Assembly: GCA_029820295.1 (NCBI GenBank)
Contig: JALGVA010000025.1
Location: forward strand, 1-43,273
Direction: 5' to 3'
DNA from: Candidatus Zipacnadia bacterium
GTDB taxonomy: Bacteria > Armatimonadota > Zipacnadia > Zipacnadales > UBA5352
Length of the DNA stretch: 43,273 bases
Position numbers and translations under genes: made by a program
The notes under the pieces: generated by a model
The model's database searches: none
What the model was told of the DNA's origin: nothing
Seen by the model: the letters and a program-made list of their open reading frames with translations, nothing else
Shown: one piece after another, positions 31,991-41,051 of the stretch
How positions within the stretch are numbered: the first letter of the stretch is position 1
Layout of the letters: the number at the start of each line of letters is the position of its first letter

Positions 31991-34612
31991 CTACCCCTCG
32001 TCCGCCTCCCACCGCAGCGTGTCCGCGATGTGGAAGCGCGCCGGGCGGGGGATCGTCCAGCCCGGATAGTACATCATCTTGATCGCGTCGCCACGGATCT
32101 CCATCCCCGGCTCATCGCGCGTGAAGATCATCGCCCCTGTCGCGGTCGGCTCGACGCGGTCGATGATGAACGCCTGGGTGAGCGTGCCGCCCAGGTCCAC
32201 CACCAGGCAGCACCGCTCCAGCCCCGCAGGCAGCGACGCGTCGGTCTCGAAGGCATCGGCGCGCGCGCCCGCCTCGACGCGGTGGGTGGCGATCACCTCG
32301 CCCTCAAACGCGCCCGGCCCGGAGAGATCCACGTCGCCCACGCGCAGTACGGACGCATCGACGCCGTAGGCATGCACGAGCGCATCGCCATCGAGGCGCA
32401 CATGCGCGAAGCGCCCCGCGAAGCTGATGCCGTCCGTCTCCTGCACCGCGTACGGCGCATCGCCGCCATCGCTCAGTATCAGGTCCGTGCGCCCGTCGGC
32501 GAGGGTCACGCGCACGCCCACGTCCATCGGCCCGTCGCCCCATGCAATCGGCTCGACCGAGAGTACGTTGGGCGCGTCATCCCACGGGTCGTGCAGCGCC
32601 ACGAAGACCGACTCCCCGTCCTCGTGCCGCAGGTCGATGAAGTCGGCGTAGCCATCGCGGCGCATGGCCGGGCCGCGCGCGAGGATGGCCCGCGCGCCGG
32701 GCTGCCCGAGCAGGTGCGTGCGCATCTGCCCGCCGGACTCGTAGGTGAAGTCGGCCACCCAGCCCTCATCCGCGGGTGCCGAGCGCAGCTCGCCCAGGTA
32801 CTTGTGCAGCTCCCCCGTCATGGGCGCGAGATCGAGCGAGGTCGTGACCTCGTAGGGGTCCTGCAGGCAGCCGTGGAGCATCCAGTCATGCACCGCGCCG
32901 CCGCGCACGCGGAAGATGTCCACGGCGTAGACCTCGCGCTGGTCGATGTGCACCAACGCGACCGTGCGGCGGTAGACCTCCGGGTCGGGGAAGTATGCCC
33001 GCTCGGCCTCGGCCTCGGCGACCTGCACGGTGTCCCAGTCGGGCACGAAGCAGCGCAGCTTCGGGTCGTTGAGCGCGTTGCCGTGGCCGCCGTCGCGATA
33101 GCGCCAGTCGGGGATGTCCACGGTCATGCCCGGGTGCTGGGCGATGCCGGTCATGGCGTCGGCCGCGGTGATCGGCCGGCGGTGGCTGGCGTCGGGGAAG
33201 CGCCCCTGCTGGTTGGCCTCGTCGATCACCACAGTGTTGTGGCCGGCGGTCATGGTGTGCCACTCGCGCGTGGTGGGCCAGCCGGGCGTGTCGCGGTAGC
33301 GGGTCTCGGAGATCAGCTCGCGCCCGTGCGCGAAGAGGATGATGTTGAGCGCATCGTAGTGCTCGTGGCCGTGGGTGCCGGAGTAGTGCAGGTGCAGCTC
33401 GGCCATGTCCTCGCCCTCGCCGGTGCCCAGGATGGCGTGCCCCAGGCAGCCCAGGATGCGCGGGCGTGACTGCTCGGGCCGCGGGTCCCACCACGCGCCG
33501 TGCGGGTAGGTGGCGTCGTGCAGCTTGGCGTAGTCCTTGTTGGGGAAGGTCAGCTTGCTGAGCGCGCCCCACATGCGGTCAAGCTGGCGCGCGTACTCGG
33601 CGGCGAGGTCGAGATCGTCGTAGCGCGGCAGGTCGATGTCGCAGGTGTAGCCGGGCGGGTCGGAGTAACCGCGCAGCACCCTGGGCACGGTCTCGCGCAG
33701 CCCCCACGTGATGTCCTTGTGGTAGGCCGGCGAGCCCTCGTGCCAGAAGCCGTCGGCGTAGTACATGGCGTTGAGGATCCAGCGATAGCGCTGCACCGCG
33801 ATGTGCACGTAGCGCGGCTCGGGGATGGCCATGCCGTACTGCGGCAGCGCACGCAACATGTAATGTGTGAGATTGCCCAGGTCCAACGGGCGCTCCAGGT
33901 AGTGCTGGGGGATGTAGCGGATCAGGTCGCGCTCGATCTGCTCCAGCGCGCCGAGCTGCTGCATCGCGCCCGTGTCGTGGATGAGGTCAAAGGCGCGCAC
34001 CACCGGCAGGCCCGCGTCGAGATCGGAGACGTACCACACGCCCCACAGGCCGTTGGCGTCCCAGGCGAGGCGGTAGGCGGGGTCGTCCTGGTCGCGCAGC
34101 TCGCCCTCGCGGGTGACCAGCGGCCAGCGGGGCATGACCTCAGCGAGGCGCTGCAGGATTACCGCGCTGCGATGGGCGGCGTCCTCATCCTGCGAGAGAT
34201 GCGCGATGCGGGCGAGGTCCCACGCCACGTCGCGCATAAGCAGGTTCGAGGGATCCTGCGCCCCGCGCTCGGTGATCTGGGCGCGCAGCTCCTCGTCGGA
34301 GGCGGCCGCCCACGGGCCGGCCAGCGCTCGGAGGATGCGCGCGCCACGCCGGGCAACCTGCTCATCGCCGGTGGTCATGTAGAGCGCGAAAAGCCGGTCG
34401 GCCGCCCAGCGCGGCAGCACGTTGGCCTCGGCGGCTCGGTCGTCAGGATCGATGCTCGCCAGCAGCTCCTCGTCCGTCGCGGGCAGGCGCTCCTGCAGCG
34501 CGGCGCGCGTGGCCTCGGGGTCGCACTCGTAGCGCAGGAACGGGCGCTGTTGGGCATGCGTGGCGGTGATCGCCAGGGCCAGCAGGACGATGGTCGGCGT
34601 GGTCGGGTGCAT
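31991..34612 (-). CDS. Secreted heparinase II/III-like protein
   Basis: The 873-residue protein begins at ATG 34612 with AGGAGG upstream and has a signal peptide (about 1-20, ending THAQQ). The N-terminal half is an alpha-helical toroid. The central signature LHYSGTHGHEHYDALNIILFAHGRELI, with preceding GAWWDPRP and following HNTVVIDEANQQGR, is the PF07940 heparinase II/III-like beta-sheet domain. The TyrHis-containing HGHEHYD segment is where catalytic residues lie in the family. Members are polysaccharide lyases acting on uronic-acid polymers such as heparan sulfate or alginate, but many environmental homologues have other targets. The DUF6785 gene lies 135 bp upstream on the same strand and may be co-expressed. 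Confidence 0.85.
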   Translation of the reverse strand: MHPTTPTIVLLALAITATHAQQRPFLRYECDPEATRAALQERLPATDEELLASIDPDDRAAEANVLPRWAADRLFALYMTTGDEQVARRGARILRALAGPWAAASDEELRAQITERGAQDPSNLLMRDVAWDLARIAHLSQDEDAAHRSAVILQRLAEVMPRWPLVTREGELRDQDDPAYRLAWDANGLWGVWYVSDLDAGLPVVRAFDLIHDTGAMQQLGALEQIERDLIRYIPQHYLERPLDLGNLTHYMLRALPQYGMAIPEPRYVHIAVQRYRWILNAMYYADGFWHEGSPAYHKDITWGLRETVPRVLRGYSDPPGYTCDIDLPRYDDLDLAAEYARQLDRMWGALSKLTFPNKDYAKLHDATYPHGAWWDPRPEQSRPRILGCLGHAILGTGEGEDMAELHLHYSGTHGHEHYDALNIILFAHGRELISETRYRDTPGWPTTREWHTMTAGHNTVVIDEANQQGRFPDASHRRPITAADAMTGIAQHPGMTVDIPDWRYRDGGHGNALNDPKLRCFVPDWDTVQVAEAEAERAYFPDPEVYRRTVALVHIDQREVYAVDIFRVRGGAVHDWMLHGCLQDPYEVTTSLDLAPMTGELHKYLGELRSAPADEGWVADFTYESGGQMRTHLLGQPGARAILARGPAMRRDGYADFIDLRHEDGESVFVALHDPWDDAPNVLSVEPIAWGDGPMDVGVRVTLADGRTDLILSDGGDAPYAVQETDGISFAGRFAHVRLDGDALVHAYGVDASVLRVGDVDLSGPGAFEGEVIATHRVEAGARADAFETDASLPAGLERCCLVVDLGGTLTQAFIIDRVEPTATGAMIFTRDEPGMEIRGDAIKMMYYPGWTIPRPARFHIADTLRWEADEG

Positions 34613-34632
34613 GGCGGACCTCCTGTCATCGC

Positions 34633-34713
34633 AACGGCCCGGCCCGCCTGAAGCCCGGCCGCTGTTGGGTCGATGGGCCGCGAACGGCTCGGCCGGTCTG
34701 AAGCCCGGCCGCT
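34633..34713. repeat. Two direct copies of a 31-bp motif, 50 bp apart
   Basis: Copies at 34633-34663 and 34683-34713 differ at only 3 of 31 positions. Each starts AACGGC and ends CTGAAGCCCGGCCGCT, and each contains a CGGCC/GGCCG inverted pair. A further ACAACGGCAG follows at 34721. They occupy the gap between the DUF6785 and heparinase-like genes. Confidence 0.7.
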
Positions 34714-34747
34714 CCGAACGACAACGGCAGAGGCCGTTCTCCGCCGC

Positions 34748-36730
34748 CTACTCCATCACCAGCGACGGTGCCGGGTAGAAGTAGTGCATCACGATCCAGA
34801 AGGTGAGCACAACGCTCACGCCCAGGATGAGGCCGAAGGCCAGCGGACGCACACGGTTGAAGGCGCGGTAGCCGCCCAGGCGGACCACCGTGACCTTCAT
34901 CAGCCAGCCGATGAAGATCGACATCCAGTAGCGGTCGATAGGCCAGCCGAGGAAGGCCACGTAGCCCAGCGGGTGCAGGGGCCACCACACGAACTGCCGG
35001 CGCATCACCACCAGTCCCCAGGTGAGCGCGGCGCCCAGCCCCAGGCCGATCCAGTCGCCGGCGACCATGTGCGTGGGGCTCTCGATGTAGCGCGCCAGGC
35101 GGCTGACGGTGTTGAGCGACGAGCCGCTGGGCCACCAGCCGAGTTTGGGTACGCTCCACGCGTAGATCACGTAGATCGAGGTGATGTGCGCGACGAGGAT
35201 GGCGACCACAATGCCGGCCATCGCCGCCAGCATCACCTTCCCGCGCTGAGCGCGCATCTCGCTGCCGATCTTCAGCCCCTGCGCGACCGCGGCCATGTTC
35301 ATGGTGGCGGTGGAGCGGATTTGCGTCCAGCTCGTCATGGTCATCAGCGCCACGTTCTGGGCGCCGATGCGCTCGGTGCCGACCAGCTCGAAGATGGCCT
35401 CGTTGAGCCGGAAGGGGCTGGAGTAGATAAACATGCCCGCCTCGCAGACCACGCGCGCCACCACCATCCCCACCAGCGGGAAGGCCGCGTACTGCGCCAG
35501 CGCCCACAGCGTGGACATGCCGAAGTAGGAGCACCACCACACCACGAAGATCAGCGCGCCCACAAAGCCCAGCACCGACAGCCGGTAGGGCTCGTCGGCG
35601 TCGGCGGCATCCGGGCGCAGGCGGACGGCGCCCAGGGCGACGCCAAAGACCTTGCGCAGATGATCGCGCGCCGACCACAGCAGGGCCGTCGCCAGCACCA
35701 GGTAGCCGCCGACGGTCTGGTACTTGAAGAAGTTGTAGTGCCCGGCGTCCACGCCCACGGCAATGCGCGTGAACTCCTGGCAGCGGCGGAACCAGTAGAA
35801 GAACCACAGGGAGAAGCCGACCTCGGCGGTGAGCAGGTAGGCGACACCGATCATCTCCGGGTAGAAGTGCGTGGGGACGCGGTTGAAGGCCGACCACGGC
35901 CCACCCAGTACGGTCTGCGTGGTGCGCTGGAGGTTGATGTCGGGGATGCTCGGCCAGTACGAGTGCACGGCCTTGAGCGAGTAGAGCAGCACCGCGAAGG
36001 CGAAGCCGCCCCACATGAGCGGGCTGACCATCAGCGGCGCGGCGACCAGCGGCTCGCCCTCGACCACCTCGACCGGAACCTGGACCAGCGGGTAGAGCAG
36101 CCGCTCCTCCTGCTCCCAGCGATGGGCAATGATCGCCGCCGAGCACAGCACCAGCCAGTAGATCGCGAAGAAGAAGGGCGTCCACACCAGCAGCGGCGTC
36201 ACCCACGCGCGCCACGGCACCGACTGCCCCGGCGGCAGTCCCTCGTAGGCCCAGCGGATAGCGGGCGCCTCGGGCGAGGTGTCGGGCACCAGCATGGGGT
36301 TCAGGTCCTCGAGGTACAGCTCCGGCGGTGCGATGTCCGGCGTGGCGTAGTAGACGCTGCCGAGGATGTTGAGGTAGACGTGCTGCGAGTACTCCTGGCC
36401 GGCGATGGCCCCGACCACCAGGAGCATCAGAAAGGCCAGCAGCAACTCGCGCGCCGACAGCGCCCAGCGCGGTGCGACACGACGCCCCAGCCGCGTCACC
36501 GCGTTGACGCCGACGAGCGCCAGGAGCAGGCAGACGGCGCCGCGCGGCAGGTAGCCGGTGCCGATCAGCTCGTAACGCAGCAGGACGCCGAAGCAGCCGA
36601 CCATCGTGAAGCCCACGACCATGATCAGGCCGATGAGCACCGCGCGCGGCGTGACGCCGTCGCCGAGGCCGGCCGCCGTGAGAGGCTCGCGAGCGTCATG
36701 CTGTGAGGTACCGGCCGCCAGTGGGGTCAC
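34748..36730 (-). CDS. DUF6785/DUF6784 polytopic membrane protein
   Basis: This roughly 660-residue protein has about a dozen membrane segments. The C-terminal block (RRQFVWWPLHPLGYVAFLGW, then WLMKVTVVRLGGYRAFNRVRP and GLILGVSVV) is the DUF6784 signature, and the N-terminal block with RELLLAFLMLLVVGAIAGQEYSQHV fits DUF6785. Function is unknown; the topology recalls oligopeptide (OPT-like) transporters, and the families are frequent in Armatimonadota, Planctomycetota and Lentisphaerota. The start is uncertain. GTG 36730 gives a short polar N-terminus before the first helix (AVLIGLIMVVGFTMVG); the frame continues open upstream but that part is low-complexity and antisense to the kinase gene. 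A role in importing products of the adjacent heparinase-like enzyme is a guess. Confidence 0.82.
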   Translation of the reverse strand: MTPLAAGTSQHDAREPLTAAGLGDGVTPRAVLIGLIMVVGFTMVGCFGVLLRYELIGTGYLPRGAVCLLLALVGVNAVTRLGRRVAPRWALSARELLLAFLMLLVVGAIAGQEYSQHVYLNILGSVYYATPDIAPPELYLEDLNPMLVPDTSPEAPAIRWAYEGLPPGQSVPWRAWVTPLLVWTPFFFAIYWLVLCSAAIIAHRWEQEERLLYPLVQVPVEVVEGEPLVAAPLMVSPLMWGGFAFAVLLYSLKAVHSYWPSIPDINLQRTTQTVLGGPWSAFNRVPTHFYPEMIGVAYLLTAEVGFSLWFFYWFRRCQEFTRIAVGVDAGHYNFFKYQTVGGYLVLATALLWSARDHLRKVFGVALGAVRLRPDAADADEPYRLSVLGFVGALIFVVWWCSYFGMSTLWALAQYAAFPLVGMVVARVVCEAGMFIYSSPFRLNEAIFELVGTERIGAQNVALMTMTSWTQIRSTATMNMAAVAQGLKIGSEMRAQRGKVMLAAMAGIVVAILVAHITSIYVIYAWSVPKLGWWPSGSSLNTVSRLARYIESPTHMVAGDWIGLGLGAALTWGLVVMRRQFVWWPLHPLGYVAFLGWPIDRYWMSIFIGWLMKVTVVRLGGYRAFNRVRPLAFGLILGVSVVLTFWIVMHYFYPAPSLVME

Positions 36731-36873
36731 TCCCGGGCTCGGTCCGGGTAGATGCGCGGTTCGCGGATATTCGCGCGCGCCCGCGGCGGGACCTGCCCGG
36801 GTAAGGGGTGCGGGAGGCGCGCGGGTGGCGTGCGGCGAATACTTGACCGACGTGGATGTCGCAGCGGGGCTCG

Positions 36874-39774
36874 ATGACCATGCAGCGGCTGTCCCAGAGA
36901 TCGTCGCCGGTTCGCGTCGGCCTGCTGGTCGGGCTGAGCGTCTTCGTGGTGGTCGGCCTGCTCGGCGCGCTGGGGCGGCTGCAGTCCACGGAGAACGCGT
37001 TGCTGAGCCTGCGCTTCGAGGTGCGCGGTCCGCGCCAGGTGGGGGATCAGGTGGTCCTGGTAACCCTCGAGGAGGGCAGCGTGCAGGCCGCGGACGGCGC
37101 CGCCCCGTGGTCACGCGAGGGCCTGGCGGAGCTGGTGCGCCGCCTTGATAACGCTGGCGCGGCGGTGATCGGCCTCGATCTGCCCGGGCTGGCAGGGAAC
37201 GTCATCCCGGCGCGCTCGCCCGCCGAGGACGAGCTGCTGGCGCGGGCCATGCGCCAGCACGGTCGCGTGGTGCTGCCCATCGTCATCCGCGAGGCCGGCG
37301 AGGAGCAGCGTGCGCCCGGCCCGGCCGTGCGGCGCTTCGCGCTGGGGGAGGGCTCGGTGCCGCGGCCCCGGCGGTTGGAGCCGGGCTACCTCGCGGCCCC
37401 GGCCGCAGCACTGACCGATGCCGCGGCGGGTCTGGGCGTCACCAACATCTACCCCGACCTCGACGGCGCCGCACGTGAGGCGCCCCTCGCCGCATCATGG
37501 GGCGGCCTGGTCTATCCGGCGTTCTGGGTCGAGCTGCTGCGCGTCCACGAGGGCGTCCCGGCTGGAGAGGCGACCGTCAGGGGCCGCCGCGTCAGCGTGG
37601 GCGACACCACCTTCCGCGCCGACGCCGAGCTGGAGCTGCTCATCAACTACGTCGGCGGCTACCGCGAGTTCCCGCGCCTGCCCTACCGCTCGGTCGTGAC
37701 CCAGTCGATGGCCGCGCTGCGCACCCAGGTGGCGGGCAAGATCGTGGTCGTGGGCACCGACCTCGCCGGCGTGACCACGCTGCTGCGCACCCCCACCGCG
37801 CCGCTGATGCCGGGCGTTGAGGTGGCCGCGACCGTCACCGAGAACCTGGTCGCGCACACTATGCTCCGGCGCGTGCCCGGGTTGACCGGCGTGCTGCTGA
37901 CCCTGATCCTGGCGCTGCTGGTGGGCTCGCTGGCGGGGCGCAGCGGCCCCCTCGCCGGCCTGGGCATCACGCTCGCGCTGCTCGCCGTCGTCGCCGCCGG
38001 GGGCTTCGGCATCTTCCTTTGGGGCGTCTACGTGCCCCTGGCTGCGCCCCTGATCGCTGCGGCGCTCACCGGCGGCGTGCTGGTGGTCAACTCGGCGTCC
38101 CTGTCCGAGCGCCGGCGCGCCGAGGCCGAGGCGCGGCTGCAGTCGCGCCTGCAGGCCATCGCGGGCATCGGCCGGCTGGTCAACTCCAGCCTCGACCAGA
38201 ACCAGCTCCTGGTCGAGATCCTGCGCTGGGCGGAGAGCGAGATCGACGCGGAGGGCAGCTCGCTGCTGCTGATGGAGCCCGATGGCGAGCACCTGCGCTT
38301 CGAGGTGGCGCTGGGCGAGAGGGCGGACATGCTCAAGGACATCACCCTGCGCGTGGGCGAAGGCATCGCCGGCACGGTGGCCAGCACCTGTGAGCCCATC
38401 ATCGCGCAGGACGTGCAGACCGACGCGCGCTGGAGCCCCGACGTGGCCTACGCCATCGACCACGACACGCGCTCGATCCTGTGCGTGCCCATGATGCTGC
38501 GCGACCGCGTCGTGGGCGTGATGGAGGTCATCAACAAGCGCGACGGCTCGTTCACCGAGCACGACGTGCAGCTCATGCAGGTCATCGGCGCGCAGTCGGC
38601 GCTGTTTCTCGAGAACGCGCGCCTCTACTCGGCGCTGTCGGACAAGGTGGACGTGGCCAACGAGGAGCTGCGGCGCGCCAACGACCGACTGGAGTACGAG
38701 GTGGCGCGCATCACCACCCTGGTGGACGAGATGGCGGACGGCGTCATCGCCACCGACGAGGCCGATCGCATCGTGATCTTCAACAACGCCGCCGAGCGCA
38801 TGTTCGGCGTGCCCGAGGAGCGGGCGATGGGGCGGCAGGCGGTGACGGTGTTCGACCACCCGGGCCTGACCGACCTGTTCTCGATGCCGCTGTCCCCCCA
38901 CGGCGGCTCGTACGAGACCGAGATCGTGCTGGACGAGGCCGAGGGGCAGGTGGTGCGCGCGCACATCGCGCTCATCGACCAGCCCGGACAGCGGGCGGTG
39001 GGCAAGTGCGCGGTGTTCACCGACATCTCGCACCTCAAGGAACTCGACCGGATGAAGATGGACCTGATCTCGTTCGTCTCGCACGAACTGAAGAACCCCA
39101 TCGCGTCGCTGCAGGGCTCGTGCGACATGCTGCATGACCGCATTGACCTGAGCGATGAGCGCACCGCGCGGCTGCTCGACATCGCCTCGCACCAGAGCCG
39201 GCGCATGCAGTACCTGGTGCAGGACTTCCTCGACCTGTCGCGCATCGAGGCCGGACAGGCGCTCGAACTCAACTGGAGCGAGATCACGGACCCCGAGGCG
39301 CTGGTGCGCGGCGCCATGGCGCTGTGCCGCGGGGTCGGCCCGGAGCACCACCTCGACGTTGAGGTCGCCGGGGGCACGCCCGGGTTCTGGGCCGACCGCG
39401 ACAAGCTCGAGGCGGTGCTGATCAATCTGATCGAGAATGCCGTCAAGTACTCGCCGGACGGCGGCGACGTGACCGTGCGCGTCCGCCCTGAGGACGGCGG
39501 CATCGTGATCGAGGTCGCCGACCAGGGCGTGGGCATCCGCCCCGAGGACCTGCCCAGGCTGTTCCGCAGCTTCCAGCGCATCCACGACACCTCCTACGGG
39601 CGGGTGAGCGGGACCGGTGTGGGCCTGTACATCTGCCGGCACATCATGGAGGCGCACGGCGGGACGATCGACGTGGAGAGCACCTGGGGGGAGGGTTCCA
39701 CCTTCCGGCTGCACCTGCCGCTGCGCACGCAGTCGCCGGAGCCGGCCGGGCCGCCCGGCCGTGAGGTGCGATGA
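36874..39774 (+). CDS. CHASE2-GAF-PAS sensor histidine kinase
   Basis: The roughly 966-residue kinase has one N-terminal membrane segment (about 10-35), an extracellular CHASE2 domain (about 40-310, with VTLEEGSVQAADG, VIGLDLPGL and LLINYVGGYREFP), and three closely spaced membrane segments (about 320-405). Inside the cell come a GAF domain (about 425-580), a PAS domain (about 610-720), HisKA with His737 in SFVSHELKNPIASLQG, and an HATPase_c domain with NLIENAVKYSPDGG (N box), EVADQGVGIRPED (G1) and GTGVGLYIC (G2). It senses an outside signal plus probably a cytoplasmic ligand and phosphorylates an unknown regulator. ATG 36874 is preferred; ATG 36856 and ATG 36880 are alternatives without strong ribosome sites. 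Its stop overlaps the DUF951 start as ATGA. Confidence 0.92.
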   Translation: MTMQRLSQRSSPVRVGLLVGLSVFVVVGLLGALGRLQSTENALLSLRFEVRGPRQVGDQVVLVTLEEGSVQAADGAAPWSREGLAELVRRLDNAGAAVIGLDLPGLAGNVIPARSPAEDELLARAMRQHGRVVLPIVIREAGEEQRAPGPAVRRFALGEGSVPRPRRLEPGYLAAPAAALTDAAAGLGVTNIYPDLDGAAREAPLAASWGGLVYPAFWVELLRVHEGVPAGEATVRGRRVSVGDTTFRADAELELLINYVGGYREFPRLPYRSVVTQSMAALRTQVAGKIVVVGTDLAGVTTLLRTPTAPLMPGVEVAATVTENLVAHTMLRRVPGLTGVLLTLILALLVGSLAGRSGPLAGLGITLALLAVVAAGGFGIFLWGVYVPLAAPLIAAALTGGVLVVNSASLSERRRAEAEARLQSRLQAIAGIGRLVNSSLDQNQLLVEILRWAESEIDAEGSSLLLMEPDGEHLRFEVALGERADMLKDITLRVGEGIAGTVASTCEPIIAQDVQTDARWSPDVAYAIDHDTRSILCVPMMLRDRVVGVMEVINKRDGSFTEHDVQLMQVIGAQSALFLENARLYSALSDKVDVANEELRRANDRLEYEVARITTLVDEMADGVIATDEADRIVIFNNAAERMFGVPEERAMGRQAVTVFDHPGLTDLFSMPLSPHGGSYETEIVLDEAEGQVVRAHIALIDQPGQRAVGKCAVFTDISHLKELDRMKMDLISFVSHELKNPIASLQGSCDMLHDRIDLSDERTARLLDIASHQSRRMQYLVQDFLDLSRIEAGQALELNWSEITDPEALVRGAMALCRGVGPEHHLDVEVAGGTPGFWADRDKLEAVLINLIENAVKYSPDGGDVTVRVRPEDGGIVIEVADQGVGIRPEDLPRLFRSFQRIHDTSYGRVSGTGVGLYICRHIMEAHGGTIDVESTWGEGSTFRLHLPLRTQSPEPAGPPGREVR

Positions 39775-39986
39775 GCGGGCCGCTGCGGCTGCGCGCCGGC
39801 GAGCGCCTGGTGCTCAAGAAGCCGCACCCGTGCGGGACGAATCTGTGGGAGATCCTCCAGCCGGGGATCGACTTCAAGCTGCGCTGCACCGGCTGCGGGC
39901 AGATCGTGCGCATCCCGCGGCCGAAGCTGGAGCGGCGGGTGCGCGAGGTGATTCGTCCGCGGTCGGAGGAGGGGGCGGGGGTGTGA
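39771..39986 (+). CDS. DUF951 family small protein
   Basis: This 71-residue protein matches DUF951: LKKPHPCGTNLWEIL, then DFKLRCTGCGQIVRIPR and a basic C-terminus. Cys21 and the CxxC pair Cys39-Cys42 suggest a small metal- or nucleic-acid-binding fold. The family is widespread in Firmicutes and related groups, often beside ribosome or chromosome genes, with no settled function. The ATG at 39771 overlaps the kinase stop by 4 bases, and its TGA shares one base with the next ATG (TGATG), so translation of the three genes is likely coupled. Confidence 0.9.
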   Translation: MSGPLRLRAGERLVLKKPHPCGTNLWEILQPGIDFKLRCTGCGQIVRIPRPKLERRVREVIRPRSEEGAGV

Positions 39987-40393
39987 TGGTCGAAGACGAG
40001 GCGGCATTCCTGTGCGCGGTAGACGCGCGACTGCCCAACGCCGACTGCTTCGGCTGCGACGGCTGCGCGCGCCGCTGCAGCGGGAACCTGCGCATCACGC
40101 GCACGGAGTTCGAGGCGATCCGCGACTATCTGGACGGTGGCGGGTGGCTGCCGGTGATTCGGCGGCCGAACGATATGGTCGCGCCGTGCGAGTTCCAGGA
40201 GCCGGGCGGCACGCGCTGCATCATCTACCCGGTGCGGCCGCTGATCTGCCGGCTGTTCGGGCTGGTGGAGTGGCTGCCGTGCCCGCACGGGCGGGTGCGC
40301 GCGCAGGTGGCCGACGGCCCGGAGATCGCGGCCGCCTACGCGGGCTTCGAGCGCCACAGCTACCGCGAGTGGCTGCGCGTCACGCCGGCCTGA
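39986..40393 (+). CDS. YkgJ-type zinc/iron-chelating cysteine-cluster protein
   Basis: The 135-residue protein carries the YkgJ/UPF0153 pattern: CFGCDGCARRC (Cys21, 24, 27, 31), then PCEF.....TRCIIYPVRPLICRLFG with Cys68, Cys78 and Cys88, and a further Cys99. These eight cysteines are thought to bind a metal cluster. The function of the family is unknown; some members sit with flagellar or metal-homeostasis genes. The start ATG 39986 has GGAGGAGGGGG upstream inside DUF951; the long open frame further upstream is antisense-free read-through of the kinase gene in another frame and is not used. Confidence 0.87.
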   Translation: MVEDEAAFLCAVDARLPNADCFGCDGCARRCSGNLRITRTEFEAIRDYLDGGGWLPVIRRPNDMVAPCEFQEPGGTRCIIYPVRPLICRLFGLVEWLPCPHGRVRAQVADGPEIAAAYAGFERHSYREWLRVTPA

Positions 40394-40455
40394 GACGCGG
40401 CGCGCGACGGCGCGCAGTCCCAGTTGTGATCACAGCAGGGAACGGAGATAGCTTC

Positions 40456-40899
40456 ATGGCTACGGTCGAGAGCCGCATCGTCATCAACGCGCCGGTTGAG
40501 CGGGTGTACGCGATCGCACGCGACATCGAGCGCTTCCCCGACTTCATGGACGACGTGGTGGAGGTCGAGATCCTCGAGCAGACGCCCGAACGCCAGGTGA
40601 GCCGCTGGGTGGCGGGGATCGAGGAGTTCAACCGCACCCTCGAATGGACCGAGGAGGACTTCTGGAACGATGAGGACCGCCGGTGCGACTTCGCGATGCT
40701 TGAGGGCGACTTCACCTCGTACCGGGGCACCTGGGTGTTCGAGCCCGATGAAGAGGGTACACTGGTCACGCTGGTGGTGGAGTACGAGTACAACGTGCCG
40801 CTGATCGGCGCGCTCATCAAGAAGCTGCTGCACCGGAAGGTCCAGCAGAACTGCGACAACATGCTGGCGGCCATTAATGCCGAGGCCGAGCAGGCATGA
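40456..40899 (+). CDS. SRPBCC/START-like protein (COQ10 or polyketide-cyclase type)
   Basis: The 147-residue protein starts MATVESRIVINAPVERVYAIARDIERFPDFM, the standard opening of START-like lipid- or hydrophobe-binding proteins. The following FDV-like strands (VSRWVAGIEEFNRTLEWTEE, YRGTWVFEPDEEGTLVTLVVEYEY) and a long C-terminal helix (ALIKKLLHRKVQQNCDNML) complete the helix-grip fold. These proteins bind a hydrophobic ligand or act as chaperones for quinones; no enzyme is implied. The ATG has CGGAG upstream. It may be co-transcribed with the YkgJ-like gene 62 bp before it. Confidence 0.88.
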   Translation: MATVESRIVINAPVERVYAIARDIERFPDFMDDVVEVEILEQTPERQVSRWVAGIEEFNRTLEWTEEDFWNDEDRRCDFAMLEGDFTSYRGTWVFEPDEEGTLVTLVVEYEYNVPLIGALIKKLLHRKVQQNCDNMLAAINAEAEQA

Positions 40900-40966
40900 A
40901 ATCGGCGTCCGCGTGCGCGGGACGGAGGAATGGTGCACGCGGGGGAGAAACAGGCGCTGTTGGTAC

Positions 40967-40996
40967 TTGAGCGGGTGGCGCGAGTTGTGATATACT
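40967..40996 (+). promoter_or_regulatory. Promoter for the Met/Gly-rich secreted protein
   Basis: TTGAGC (40967-40972), an 18-bp spacer and TATACT (40991-40996), with TGA before the -10 as an extended element. Initiation near 41003 would give a leader of about 50 bases. Confidence 0.6.
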
Positions 40997-41051
40997 GCCG
41001 CGCAGGCTGGGCCCTGAATCGGCCGTCCGCGCTGGAAAGGTGAGGTGCGAG

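Noticed and set aside
31040-33469. 809-codon plus-strand open frame spanning the 644-bp island
   Set aside because: It overlaps the GNAT gene out of frame, crosses repeats and runs antisense to the heparinase-like gene.
36731-37114. N-terminal extension of the DUF6785 protein to 37114
   Set aside because: The extra residues are Arg/Pro/Ala-rich and antisense to the kinase gene.
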